From NCBI GenBank assembly GCA_025765595.1, contig JAIVFH010000035.1:124001-188000 (forward strand): a DNA stretch of 64,000 nt, written 5' to 3'. The translations under genes were made by a program, and so were the position numbers. Source of the stretch: Obelidium mucronatum. Lineage: Eukaryota > Chytridiomycota > Chytridiomycetes > Chytridiales > Chytriomycetaceae. Positions 1 through 9,567 of the stretch are shown piece by piece. The notes under the pieces are model-generated. The model was not told where the DNA came from and searched no databases. It worked only from the letters and a program-made list of their open reading frames with translations. Position 1 is the stretch's first letter. Every line of letters begins with the position of its first letter.

Positions 1-367
1 GTACAAGAATTTCTGAAACAGTGGGTTGGGTTTGAAAGCCTTACTATTTATCGTATTCAAAACCAGGGCAGCTCTATTGGAGCAATGAGCTGTGTAAACC
101 AATCCAAGGAGATATTTGATGGTGCTGTCTAAGAAATCGGCAACAATTGATACGCATCACAATCTGCATCACGGCTGGTTTTAATGACACCAAGTGCTCC
201 AAATCTTCAGAAAAGATCTGTTCAAGAAGATAAATGATGAAATGTATGCCTATCCAATTAATTTAAATTAAATACCTCTCCATTAACCAATGCACTCTCC
301 ACGGCTGCACATCGGCAATATTTCTTCCCCTCCAATAACACCTCCAGCACGCAGTTTTTGAACATAT

Positions 368-1194
368 TTAGTGACAGCAGCAGGGGCAAAGACAGAAGGT
401 GGCTGATACAGAAGATTTTCTTTTTGCCAAAGAAACAAATGTTGTATCTGGGTCATCATCACTTTCCGCAATCATGTGGTCAGAAGATGGGACATGTGGT
501 TGCAAATTATATGATGTTGAAGGCTGTGTAACAGTTGCAGCTGGCTCCCCAGGCTTTGATTTTTGTTTTTGGAAGGAAGCTCGAAGTGGGCTTGCAACAT
601 CCTTCACAGCATTTGCTGTTGACACTAACGCCACCCACACCAATGATTGAAAAGTAGAATATCTAGATGATTTATCCAAAAACTTGAGGGATTGGTCCAG
701 TTTCATTGAGAGCAACCAAAAGGTGTATTCTAATAGGTCTCCCTCAAGTACTGAGAGTTTTCCTTTAACACAATAGATGGCAATTTCATGGTTTGCTGCT
801 GGGGCCAATTTACTCAAGGCATGGAAAGCTTTAGTAATAGCTTTGACAGTGTATGTACCAAGCTCCTGGAAAGCTTGTGACGTGCTAAGGTTTTTGAAGA
901 CAGGTGCATCTCTCAAACAAATACTGCCCAGATGCAGGTGCTTTGATGGAGCTGCAAATGCTTGGAAAATCATACTTGCATCCTATTTGGTAACTTTGTT
1001 AGTGGATAGTTGTTGTGTCAACATATATGTCTTACATTCATTATTGCTTCTCTCATTTCCTTCTCCAATAAAAACTTTGCCACTGGAACAGTAGGAGAGA
1101 GCATTGGAAAAGATGGAAAGGATGGTCCGGATGAGACAGATGAGATGGAGGTGGCAGCGGATTGAAGGTTGAAGTTTTTGCTTGTTTTGATCAT
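368..1194 (-). CDS. unrecognised two-exon protein, about 257 aa
   Basis: I do not recognise this protein. Two minus-strand exons (1194..1036 and 982..368) join in phase across a 53-nt intron with a GT donor, a CACTAAC-like branch site and an AG acceptor, which gives an open frame of 257 residues. The N-terminal 50 residues are Ser/Pro-rich. The middle (residues 60-170) looks helical and globular, and the C-terminal third is Ser/Gln/Thr-rich with an acidic stretch (ESDDDPDTT) before a cysteine-rich end (CLCPCCC). No catalytic motif is visible. The start used is the first ATG in the open frame, so upstream exons are possible. It sits in the transposon-rich compartment, so it could be an element-encoded accessory protein or a lineage-specific gene. 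The intact frame argues against long decay. Confidence 0.4.
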
Positions 1195-3003
1195 TGTGGA
1201 CAATCTGTGCAGGGACCATTACACAGTGTTTCTCCAGAGGATCCTAATTAGGACACTCACCCACAAAGTTTATTATATCTCCTTTTATGCTCGTCGTGAT
1301 CGGCTGCTAAGTGGGCAAGGAGACGATCCAGATCCCTCTGCTGCCCATCAACAGTGCCTGCAACATCTAATTCCTTCCTCTAGCTCCTGTATCTTGATTC
1401 CATCAAATGTGGAAGATGTGGAGTGCATGGGTGCGGTCAGGATGGGGGACGACGCCGGAGAAGGGGTTGTATCCATTTTTTGTCATGAACATCCACCATT
1501 ACCATTACAGTGTAAAACATGTGATTGAGACTTGTAAAAGCAAACTAAGGCAGTGCGCAGTTGGAACAAACATACAGAACAGAACTATACCACCTGAAGG
1601 GGGATTCAACCAGTGGTTCTTCTTGCCGCAGCGGCGGATTTCGCCTAATCCACCAATCAAACAGTGATTTCTGAATGACAGAAGAGACTATAAACAATGC
1701 CAACACAAGCACTATCTCCAAACAAAAGAGAATATAGACAATGCCAACACGAGCACTATCTCCAAACTGATATTGGAATGTCTGTACCATATATAATGCT
1801 CTCTTAACTGACCATTGTTGAAATGAAATGCACTTGAAACCAGGATTGAGAGAAGCCGTTGGTTCAAGAGAAGCACTTGAATCAACCCTTGAATTAAGGG
1901 AAGCACTTGAAATGAGAGACACCATTGAATCCGCTCTAGAACAAAGATGGGCTCTTGAATTGAAAGGAGCGTGTGAGGGGAGTCAAATGAGACAAACCAA
2001 ACTGTTAATCCAAACTATCAATTTAAACAGAACAGAGAAAAAGACCTCCGGCTGTGTGAAAGTGCGGACAACTTCAATAAAGATAACAGATAGATTTTGC
2101 CAACATTTTTGAATCGCTAGAAGACTGGCAATAAATGCCAAATATCACCCTTAGCACTTCATGACATATCTTGGCTTCACCACTCTGGCCAAAAATGAAG
2201 TTTGCAAATATTCTCAAGGGAAAGTTTTGCTTTGTTTTCACTTTGGCGTACTCCCTGAAAAACTTTCAAAGTCTTAAGTTGTGGAAGTTCTTGACAACAA
2301 AGGTAACAAATCTTTTTAGAAATGCTGTCCCTCTCTTGCCTCAGAGTGATTGTGTTTTCAATGACCCTGAATAAGTCACTTCCCTTGGGTACCATTTTAA
2401 TTTGGGCAATCAGAGTGTTCAGAACGTTTTTCTATGGTACAAGTTAAAAACAGCAATTTCTATCAAACCAGTTCTACTCACCATTACTGCCAAAAAGTTG
2501 TATTTACCTTAGTTCTTCTGGTTTGCAGAGTCTTGCACTTCCAGTTTTCACGTCCTATTTTTCCTGATTTTTCTGGCCCTGTTTTTCACTTTCAAAAAAT
2601 TGATCACTCGTGGCTTCCAGCAGCACTTCATATGAAACTCAGAACTTAAATGACTCAAATGCCAGCCTTGTAGTGAGTTCTTTGTTTGTGATTTTTGTAT
2701 CTAACAGGAGTAGGCAAAACTTTGGCCTCCAGTCTCGGCGCTTCAATCTTGCATGCCCCGTTCTCATCTCCAAGCGAGTTCATAAAATTGAAAAATTAAG
2801 CATCTGACAGCAATAGGCAATAAGTACTTTGCCCAACCGTCTCAGTGACCATTTGTGTCACAACAGCCTTCTGCCTCAATGCCTCAGGCTCCTGTTTCTC
2901 AGAATCAAGAACCAATGCAGTGTGTAGTAGTATCTTTTACTTGCTATTATGTCTAACGTTCCCTTTAGGACCTAGTCAACAACCACACATTTAATCCTTC
3001 AAA
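1195..3003. other. AT-rich interval without a recognisable gene
   Basis: About 1.8 kb with only short open frames in all six phases. I see no domain motif. It contains a duplicated 35-bp block (annotated separately) and, at 1840-1975, a run of imperfect repeats of GAAGCACTTGAA that reads as a Leu/Glu/Ala heptad-like stretch on the plus strand. It is probably decayed mobile-element sequence. Confidence 0.4.
1689..1767. repeat. tandem duplication, 35-bp unit at 44-bp period
   Basis: The 35-bp block at 1689..1723 recurs at 1733..1767 with two mismatches (TATAAACAATGCC versus TATAGACAATGCC at the start, and CACAAGC versus CACGAGC inside). The spacer between the copies is 9 bp. Confidence 0.75.
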
Positions 3004-3440
3004 ATGCAAGAGTTGGTATCTGGTATTTCCTCCACACAGTTTGGGTCAGAGCAAACTCTCAAGTCATTGCTAGATGGGAAGGAATCAGATTATGAGAGTG
3101 AAACCTCTAATGACAATGAAGGCTTCAATGACCTTGAAAATAATCTGGAGGATTTTGTTCAGGAAAATGGGGATGATTTTCAACTATGTCCTTCTGAAGT
3201 ACTGGCAAACTTGTTCATCCTGCTTTCTGACTGCAAACAGAGAATGAGCATTGAGCTAATAAATGTTCTATAGGTTCTTTTTAAAGTGCTGCATGCTGAC
3301 GTTCCCAGTCTGCAAAATTCGGAGCAAAGTCAGCATATTTGTGACACAATTTGGAAAATCCTTCAAAGTGCGAAGATGCAGACTCATTCATGGGAAGTGC
3401 TATTCAAAATTACCAACGGAAATACATGGAAAATGCAGAT
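3004..3440 (+). pseudogene. unrecognised acidic ORF fragments, probably an element remnant
   Basis: The 89-codon frame at 3004..3273 starts with an ATG and encodes a Glu/Asp/Asn-rich stretch (residues 28-60) followed by a hydrophobic helix. In the next phase a further open stretch (3271..3440) continues with protein-like composition (HICDTIWKILQ), which suggests one gene broken by a frameshift or by a short intron I cannot place. Downstream (3440-4000) the plausible frames are interrupted by many stops. I recognise no family. Decayed transposon coding sequence is the likeliest reading. Confidence 0.25.
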
Positions 3441-4924
3441 ATAATGAAAGGAACTTTCTTTGGGTTTTGCAACTCTTGAATAGAGACCATGCTGCAGCAT
3501 GATCCAAGGGACATCTCACGCAACAAAGACAAACCTGGTCAATGCCGTTAGGAGCACAAGCAACAATGATTAGATCAAATGAAGCTATTAGCATGAATTT
3601 AGAAGCTTGGTAGTGCATGAATATAATGGGGCAGTCCATGCAAAAATTACAGCACTTTTGGAATTGTTGGTTACTTGGAAAACTGACCCAAAGACTATGT
3701 TTGCACCTCCATGAGTTATCGGGGATCAATAATGCATATCTGTTAATGGATTGGATTGGTTCAATTGGAATCACATTTATTGACAACTTTGTTTGGAGAA
3801 GCAATTTAGCTGGACATGTGGATCTTACTCCTGACCTGACAGATTACGATCAGCGGTTTGAAAAAAAACTCTACCCACCTTCTCACAAATTGCCAAATAT
3901 TGCTATGCATTCCAAAACAAATTTGTGTAACATACAAACTGCAAAAGACAAAGTGGATTTGCAAACGACAAAAGCAAAAGCTACTCACAAAGATTGAAAA
4001 TGCATTCAGGCTTGTCAAAATGGGGCCTCAACTGAAGGCCTAATGTCAATGGGGGGTTGACAAAGCTCTGTTGGCCAGCAAGTCTATCAGGCCCAGATTC
4101 CCTTTTGGAAGGACCTGTTTAAGTTGGGAGGGCAAAGTGAGGGCCAAGTATACAACTTAACTTGAGAAAAAGTTTGAAACAAGACCTTTGAGCTGAGAAA
4201 AGATTCAAAACAAGACATTTGAGCAGTCCTGTGAAAAGTTGTGTTTGTGTTTCTTGAGATGATCAACTGTTTGACAATGTCACAATGTGTGTTTTAAGAC
4301 CAACTTTCAAATTTCTTATTTTCAAAGGATTGCAGCTACTATGATTTTAAAGAAGTTTTGATGGCACTAACTCATGATTTAAAAACAGTGCCTGGCCGCA
4401 ATTGAACATAGATCCAAATGACACATTGCGTACAGCCGAAAGCACTGGCCCTGGCTGGTCTTCATATTAAATGGATATTTGCAAAGCAGAGGACCAAATG
4501 GATCAAGGTTTTGGGGCTTAAGGTATGCTGGCAGACAATAGGTTAAAAATATGCAGACTTCACCTAATTTGATCAATTATAGATATGATGCCTTTAATGA
4601 AGGCTGATTCTGCTCTGATTGCTGTCCTGCAAAGTGTTGCACAAGACATGCATGATTTAATGATCAAACTAAGCTGCTGTTCAGTCATAGTGAAGTCCTC
4701 TTTGAGCTCTGCAATTGTTTGCTTACATTTTCAACTCCAACCAAGGCCACATCTTCACATCATTTGGTGCAAGCTGCTTATAAATAATGACCTCAAACCA
4801 ACTTATTGATAAATAGCACCAGTTTACGGCCAATAAATCCATAAATCACACAAAGAGCAACAAAAATCATGAAAATTCACAAAAACCAAAAACTTGCACA
4901 TAAACAATTATGAATTTCTTTTTA
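3441..4924. other. AT-rich interval without a supported gene
   Basis: Only short, stop-riddled frames. The longest (3400..3804 and 4379..4576, both minus strand) have cysteine- and phenylalanine-rich translations without known motifs. It lies just 3' of the minus-strand Harbinger relic and may hold non-coding parts of that element. I see no convincing terminal repeats. Confidence 0.35.
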
Positions 4925-5420
4925 TTATTGACCTCTTCCTCTCAACACCCTCTGATAATCCGCCCACATGGCATTGGCAATTTCGTCCCGCCAAGATTCT
5001 GCCTCAACATCCACATCCCCATCCACGCCACCAGCAACAGCATCATTGCCCCCCATCTTCTTCAACTATATCCACAAATGAATCCAACCCAAAGTAACGA
5101 ATGATATTGAATAGAATTGGCAATGCAATTGCCAAATCCCATTGTAAGAATATGACTGATTAAACTTCAAGATGGGGAATCGCTTTGCCATACAGCCGAA
5201 GATTTGCTCGACAACATTTCGCAATGTTGCATGTCTCAAGTTGAAGAGTTCCTGTGCATTTTGGGGCCTATTTTGGTTTTTATAACAATAACAACAACAA
5301 AAAAATTCACCGATGTTTGCAAACTTGAGCAAAATCTTTCAAATGGTAGCAAACTCCACGATAAGGAACCAATACTTTCCTTGGAGAGTGAGTAGCCGGC
5401 ATCTCCCAGGTAGAATCTTC
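4925..5420 (-). pseudogene. PIF/Harbinger (DDE_Tnp_4) transposase, C-terminal part, frameshifted
   Basis: Read on the minus strand, three frames carry successive hallmarks of the C-terminal half of a PIF/Harbinger DDE transposase. First YLGDAGYSLS, with the Asp of the second catalytic block, at about 5420-5386. Then VLVPYRGVCYHLKDFAQ at about 5382-5330. Then ELFNLRHATLRNVVEQIFG followed by RFPIL at about 5265-5170, the block holding the catalytic Glu. The C-terminal tail SWRDEIANAMWADYQ ends at a TAA at 4927..4925. At least two frame changes separate these blocks, so the gene is dead, although one could be a short intron. The N-terminal half with the first Asp is missing: upstream sequence switches abruptly to a tRNA-like segment. 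In intact elements this enzyme cuts and pastes DNA at TTA/TAA targets together with a MYB-like partner. Confidence 0.85.
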
Positions 5421-5475
5421 ATTACGTGCGACTCCCATGATGGAAACCCGGGTTCGATCCCCGCAAGTAACATTT
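5411..5475 (+). other. tRNA-like segment with a pol III B box
   Basis: Bases 5451..5461 (GGTTCGATCCC) match the pol III B-box consensus and sit in a T-arm-like hairpin whose stem is CGGG/CCCG. No 5' acceptor strand pairs with the 3' GCAAGTAAC, and the expected D-arm position is occupied by the end of the Harbinger relic. I read it as a tRNA-derived fragment (SINE head or tRNA pseudogene), not a functional tRNA. Confidence 0.35.
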
Positions 5476-5864
5476 TACTTTAAGTTTCTAATTTTGTATT
5501 TGTCATCTTTGATTTGTCATTTTACTAAGTTTTTCAGTTTCATTTTGTGATATCATTCTTGATTTCACATATTATTGTGTTATCACTCTTGCTATCACAA
5601 TTTCTGTTTGATTTTCAGTTTGTTTTCAGTTTTGAACTTTTGTTATTTGAAATTCCAGAACTTGCATAAATAGCAAGCTTTCTGCTCTGAGTTTTAGTTC
5701 AGTTTCAATACATTCTGTGTTAGTTTTACAGTTTTGTAACTCTTCGTCTCTGTCTCTCGTGACCTCAAGCCGTTATTGGACAAGCCCTCGTGCCCCCTAA
5801 GCCCTCGTGCCTTCAAGAACCCTTAAGTCTTTTATTGACTATCTGGTTCTAACACAAATTATAG
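5476..5864 (+). promoter_or_regulatory. T-rich leader with a TATA-like motif and an intron acceptor
   Basis: A T-rich, gene-free stretch. A TATA-like GCATAAATAGC lies at about 5664-5674. It is followed by a pyrimidine-rich transcribed-looking stretch, a duplicated AGCCCTCGTGCC motif near 5785-5810, a branch-like TTCTAAC and an acceptor AG at about 5862-5864, directly before the open frame at 5865. The simplest reading is promoter plus 5' leader intron of the gene at 5865..6962. The TATA, R-like segment and ...TTCTAACA end would also fit a solo LTR, but I find no matching 5' end or clear target duplication. Confidence 0.3.
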
Positions 5865-6962
5865 AGAAAACAAGATGAAGTTGAACTTGATGTTGAACTT
5901 GATGTGTCTCAATCTGATCTACCTCCACTTCTACGTCCCACGCAGCCCTCAACACCACAAAAGTTCCAGCCTCCTTCAACTTTTATGTCTGCAAGAAAGT
6001 GTAATCCTGCTACTCCTAAGTCCAAACCAGTGGCTTCTACTCTCTCACCTGCAGATCAGCAAAATGTTTCTATTTCTTCTACTTTGCATCAAATGGCGTT
6101 TGGTTTTCCTCAAGGTGCAATCACCAAGGAAGCCATTGACCACTTCAAGTTAAATGAGCCTGAGATTCCATTTTATGCCAGCTTAGATAAGCTGCAGGCT
6201 CTAGTGCAGTACTGCACTATCAAAGAATATCATGATGGTAATTTTAATTATTTTTTTTATAAATCTTACATTCTAACATACTTCTGTTTTAGGTCCTCAG
6301 CCAACTGTGCACATTGAGGGTCAAGCCCCTTCCCCATTGAGAGTTGTCATACCATTTTGTGTCCAAGCCAAGGCTTCTCCCTATGCCATGTTCATCAACA
6401 GCAACTTTTATGCTAATAGCATTAGTGGCCAGTTTCTTGTCTCAAGATCTGACATGGAGAATGCTTTCAGAGCACTACTGCCATTGAAGGCCACCCCATC
6501 CAGTCCTTATCCTCAAATGCCATCCTTCTAGAAGTACTCTGTGTTTAATAATCACTTACAACTTAAACACATGTTGTGTGAATCTATTGTACATTTTCGA
6601 CTCTTTTTTTTTTTTTTTTTTTGGTTTGTATGTAGAATGTTATCTTATTTGTCTTGACTTTAGGGCCTGAAAACAAGAAGAAACTTCCTATGGGATATAG
6701 TTTTGATGAAGATGAAGATGGAAGAAAGTACATCCCCATGGTTGATTTGACTACAAGTGGTTTTAGTGTGGATGCCTGGGAATCAAATGAACTGTATTTT
6801 GAAGACTTGAAGGGAGGAGATAAATTGTTAGCCTCATGTGTTATATTGATGAATGGCTCTGGATGGGACTTTAAACCTGTGTCTTTGGCTCTTACCTGCT
6901 CACCTGCAGCACAATATGTTCAACAGCAGCAGCCCAAAGCAGTTTATAAGTTGAAACAATAA
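5865..6962 (+). CDS. unrecognised three-exon protein upstream of the Helitron
   Basis: Exons 5865..6237, 6293..6502 and 6664..6962 join in phase. The first intron has a strong branch/acceptor (TTCTAACATAC...TTTTAG). The second donor (A|GTCCTT) is weak, so the second exon may instead end at the stop at 6531. The translation starts acidic and Pro/Ser-rich, then has a segment reading PTVHIEGQAPSPLRVVIPF and an exon-3 segment with FEDLKGGDKLLASCVI, which look like beta-strand-rich globular sequence, and ends Gln-rich. An AATAAA follows the stop. The motif PVHIGGQVLSPLPF recurs in another frame at 7322-7370, so part of this gene was duplicated. I do not recognise the family. It may be an accessory protein of the adjacent Helitron (plant Helitrons carry RPA-like OB-fold genes), but that is inference only. 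Confidence 0.4.
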
Positions 6963-7309
6963 ATTCTTTCTTCTTGGTTTGTTTAGTGTCTGCAAGAAAT
7001 AAAAAATTGTCACTCATTGAAGATTAAACCTGCTATTCTTCTAGCAGTAGTTCTTCTTCATCTTTCCCTGTATCCTTTAGTATTAATGGGTGTTCACAAT
7101 AGGTATTCCTTCAACTCTGATCTCTCTTGAATTTAGATCATCAAGAACTACCTGGAAATGGCCAACCACCATATGTGGCAACACTAATGTCAAGTATGTT
7201 CTGGTGCTATAGTCTTTGTTTGCTCAATAGAATACTCCTAGCTCCAACACCAACATTCCACGCCAGGTATTTCTTCTATTTTGTTTCATTGGTTGAATGT
7301 TTTTATTAG

Positions 7310-9567
7310 GTGCCCAGGAACCTGTGCACATTGGAGGTCAAGTCCTTTCTCCACTGCCATTCAATTTGTCGAGTCAACACCAAAAGCATTGAAGCTCGCA
7401 TGAGAGAAAATGCACAGGGTACAGTTTTCAATATTACAAATCAACGATTATTAATAATTTTTATTAGAGATGCGCTATTGTCAGCAAGTTGCTGATAGAG
7501 AAAACGCCAGAATCCGCCAGCAAAGGTCAAGAGAACGCCCAGGTACAAATTTTAATAATGCAATACTTGTTAATAGTTTATGCCAGAAATCTGCTTGCGT
7601 CAGCAAGAGGCTGATAGAGTTAGGGCTCAAAATTGCCGCGATCGTTCAAGTATTTCTTTTGAAAAGCATTAAACTGCCTAAATGTGATTTTTTGTTAGTT
7701 TCACCTAATACCCTTACTCGACTGAGAGAGGTTCATCGTTCTTGTGCTCAAATTTGCCGTGACCAGTCTCGCGCAACTTCAGCTCAATCGAAATTGCAGT
7801 TTCACCAGTTTCTTCAAAACTGAGAATTAAATTTTGATTTTAGTGCAGTTGACACACAAAAGCCAGTTTTCCTTCAAGCAATGGCAAATTGTCTTGGTTT
7901 TCAGTTTCTTCTGGAGGGTGTCTGTGCAATCTGTGAATTACTATTTCCAAAATGTGAACTTGATTCATGTCAACTGGATGATACTCTGATTGAGGTAAGC
8001 AACTTGTGGAATTGAAAAGAACATACATACTGTGTGGCTTTAAGAACATGAAGCGCTCCTTGACTATTGATCCAACTATTGTTGAAGATATACCAGAATT
8101 CATTCGGGCCTACTATAATGTTTCTGATATTCATACTGGTCTTGGGTCTATGTTCTTGCAACGAAAACGATTTTCCGTTTCAGATCTATCAACATCAGTT
8201 ACCATGTGCACTCCTTACAAGTCAGTTATTTTCAACAAGAAGCGAACCACACCTCCCGAAGAATCCATTGCAAATGGAAATTGGATTGGAGAAATTGAGC
8301 AAAGATTCAAAAGTATGTCTTCCGTTGACAAACTTTCTGTTGCTTTAGTTGTTCCGGGCTTTGTTCTTAAGTCTCTAGTTGCTGACAAGGAAAAGAAGAC
8401 ATTAAACTCCCACTTTTATGCCCTCCTGAACTCTCGGCCATTTATTCAAATGATCCCTTCTGATGCTTCTGCCTCGTCTCGCATTACTCTTTGTGGCACC
8501 TTCACTTCTGCACAGAAAGCAGCCACATTATCTCGCAAAAACTGGAATGCTCCTTTATGCCGTGACTTTGTTGATACATATGGCAGTCAAAATGTATTTC
8601 TGCGGGACCATCCAAATTATATCCAACCTGCTGAAAATTTTGCCCCGCAATGTAAGCGTATTAAATATCTATGTTTCTTTTTAAGTGGGTTTATTTGTAT
8701 TTAGCAATATTTGTGGATCGCACTGATTCAAGTAGTAATCCTGTCTCTGAGCGAATAGTTAATATGATGAGCTTTGGGTCAACCTCTTATAATTCTGGGG
8801 CATCCGCAGATGAAATGGATGCGGCGACTGATTTATATGACTCTACCCGGAATTACTATGTTTATGAACAAGGAAGAGAACCCAGTCCAATTGTATCAGA
8901 AGACTTTGCTGCTTTCCATTCTGCAAACTATTCTAAATCACGAGATTTAAGTGATGCCCCTTTTATGTTTGTTCATTTGTTACCTGGAGGATGTGGAGGA
9001 CCAAATGAACCAAATCGTCCTATCAAGATGTCGCACCATCGCTGGTTCTGCCACATGCTAAACGTTCATCATAGGGGACCTCAAATGGATAGGTTTTTTC
9101 CTGCTTGGGGACAGACGTCTGAGTCGCGGCAAAATTCATACGGGGCGCATTTTTTAACAATGCGATTGCAACCTTATATTTTACATAACTCAATTGTTGC
9201 AAAAGACTCATTACGGGAATGTTTAAATTATGCTCGAGTGGTGGAAAATTGTTGTAAACATGGTATTCAAAAGCCAGTTGCTCCTGACATTGTGAAGGAC
9301 TTGATGGATATTGAGTTTGGGGTTCGAAATAGTGCGGCTGCTTACCCTGGATCAAATGAATCTGTTCGAAATGCACGCCATATTCTTCTTTCATTTGGGT
9401 GGCATTCTGGACAACACTTTCTATTCACAACTATTAGTCCTGCTACAGATGGGACATATATTATTAGTATTCAAAATGGAATTATTTCGCAGGAGGAGGC
9501 AGCAGTGTTTAGAATTCCCAATCACCTTCCTTCTGGAAAGGAGGGCTCAAGCTTCAAAGAATCTTAA
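7310..9567 (+). CDS. Helitron protein, N-terminal part (spliced, Arg-rich repeats then DUF6570/Helitron_like_N-like)
   Basis: Phase-consistent exons 7310..7418, 7468..7542, 7587..7649 and 7699..about 7799, then about 7844..7997, 8046..8650 and 8705..9567. The first four encode Arg/Gln-rich modules (QQVADRENARIRQQRSRER; RQQEADRVRAQNCRDRS), typical of fungal Helitron N-termini. A CAIC...C motif (near 7930) then resembles the zinc-binding DUF6570-like segment. Exon 8705..9567 holds blocks like the Helitron_like_N family (FVHLLPGGCGGPNEPNR; ILLSFGW...LFTTISPA), the region preceding the Rep nuclease. The frame breaks at about 9535, where family sequence continues in another phase, and the true 5' end is not resolved. 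In active elements this protein nicks and joins single strands during rolling-circle transposition in the nucleus. Exon borders at 7800-7844 are my inference. Confidence 0.65.

Noticed and set aside
5401..5475. A functional tRNA gene
   Set aside because: Only the B box and T-arm-like hairpin are convincing. There is no pairing acceptor stem or D arm, and the 5' part overlaps the Harbinger coding relic.
5476..5864. A solo LTR retrotransposon end
   Set aside because: TATA-like and R-like features fit, but there is no defined 5' TG end, no primer-binding site and no clear target duplication. The 3' end works well as a branch site plus acceptor.
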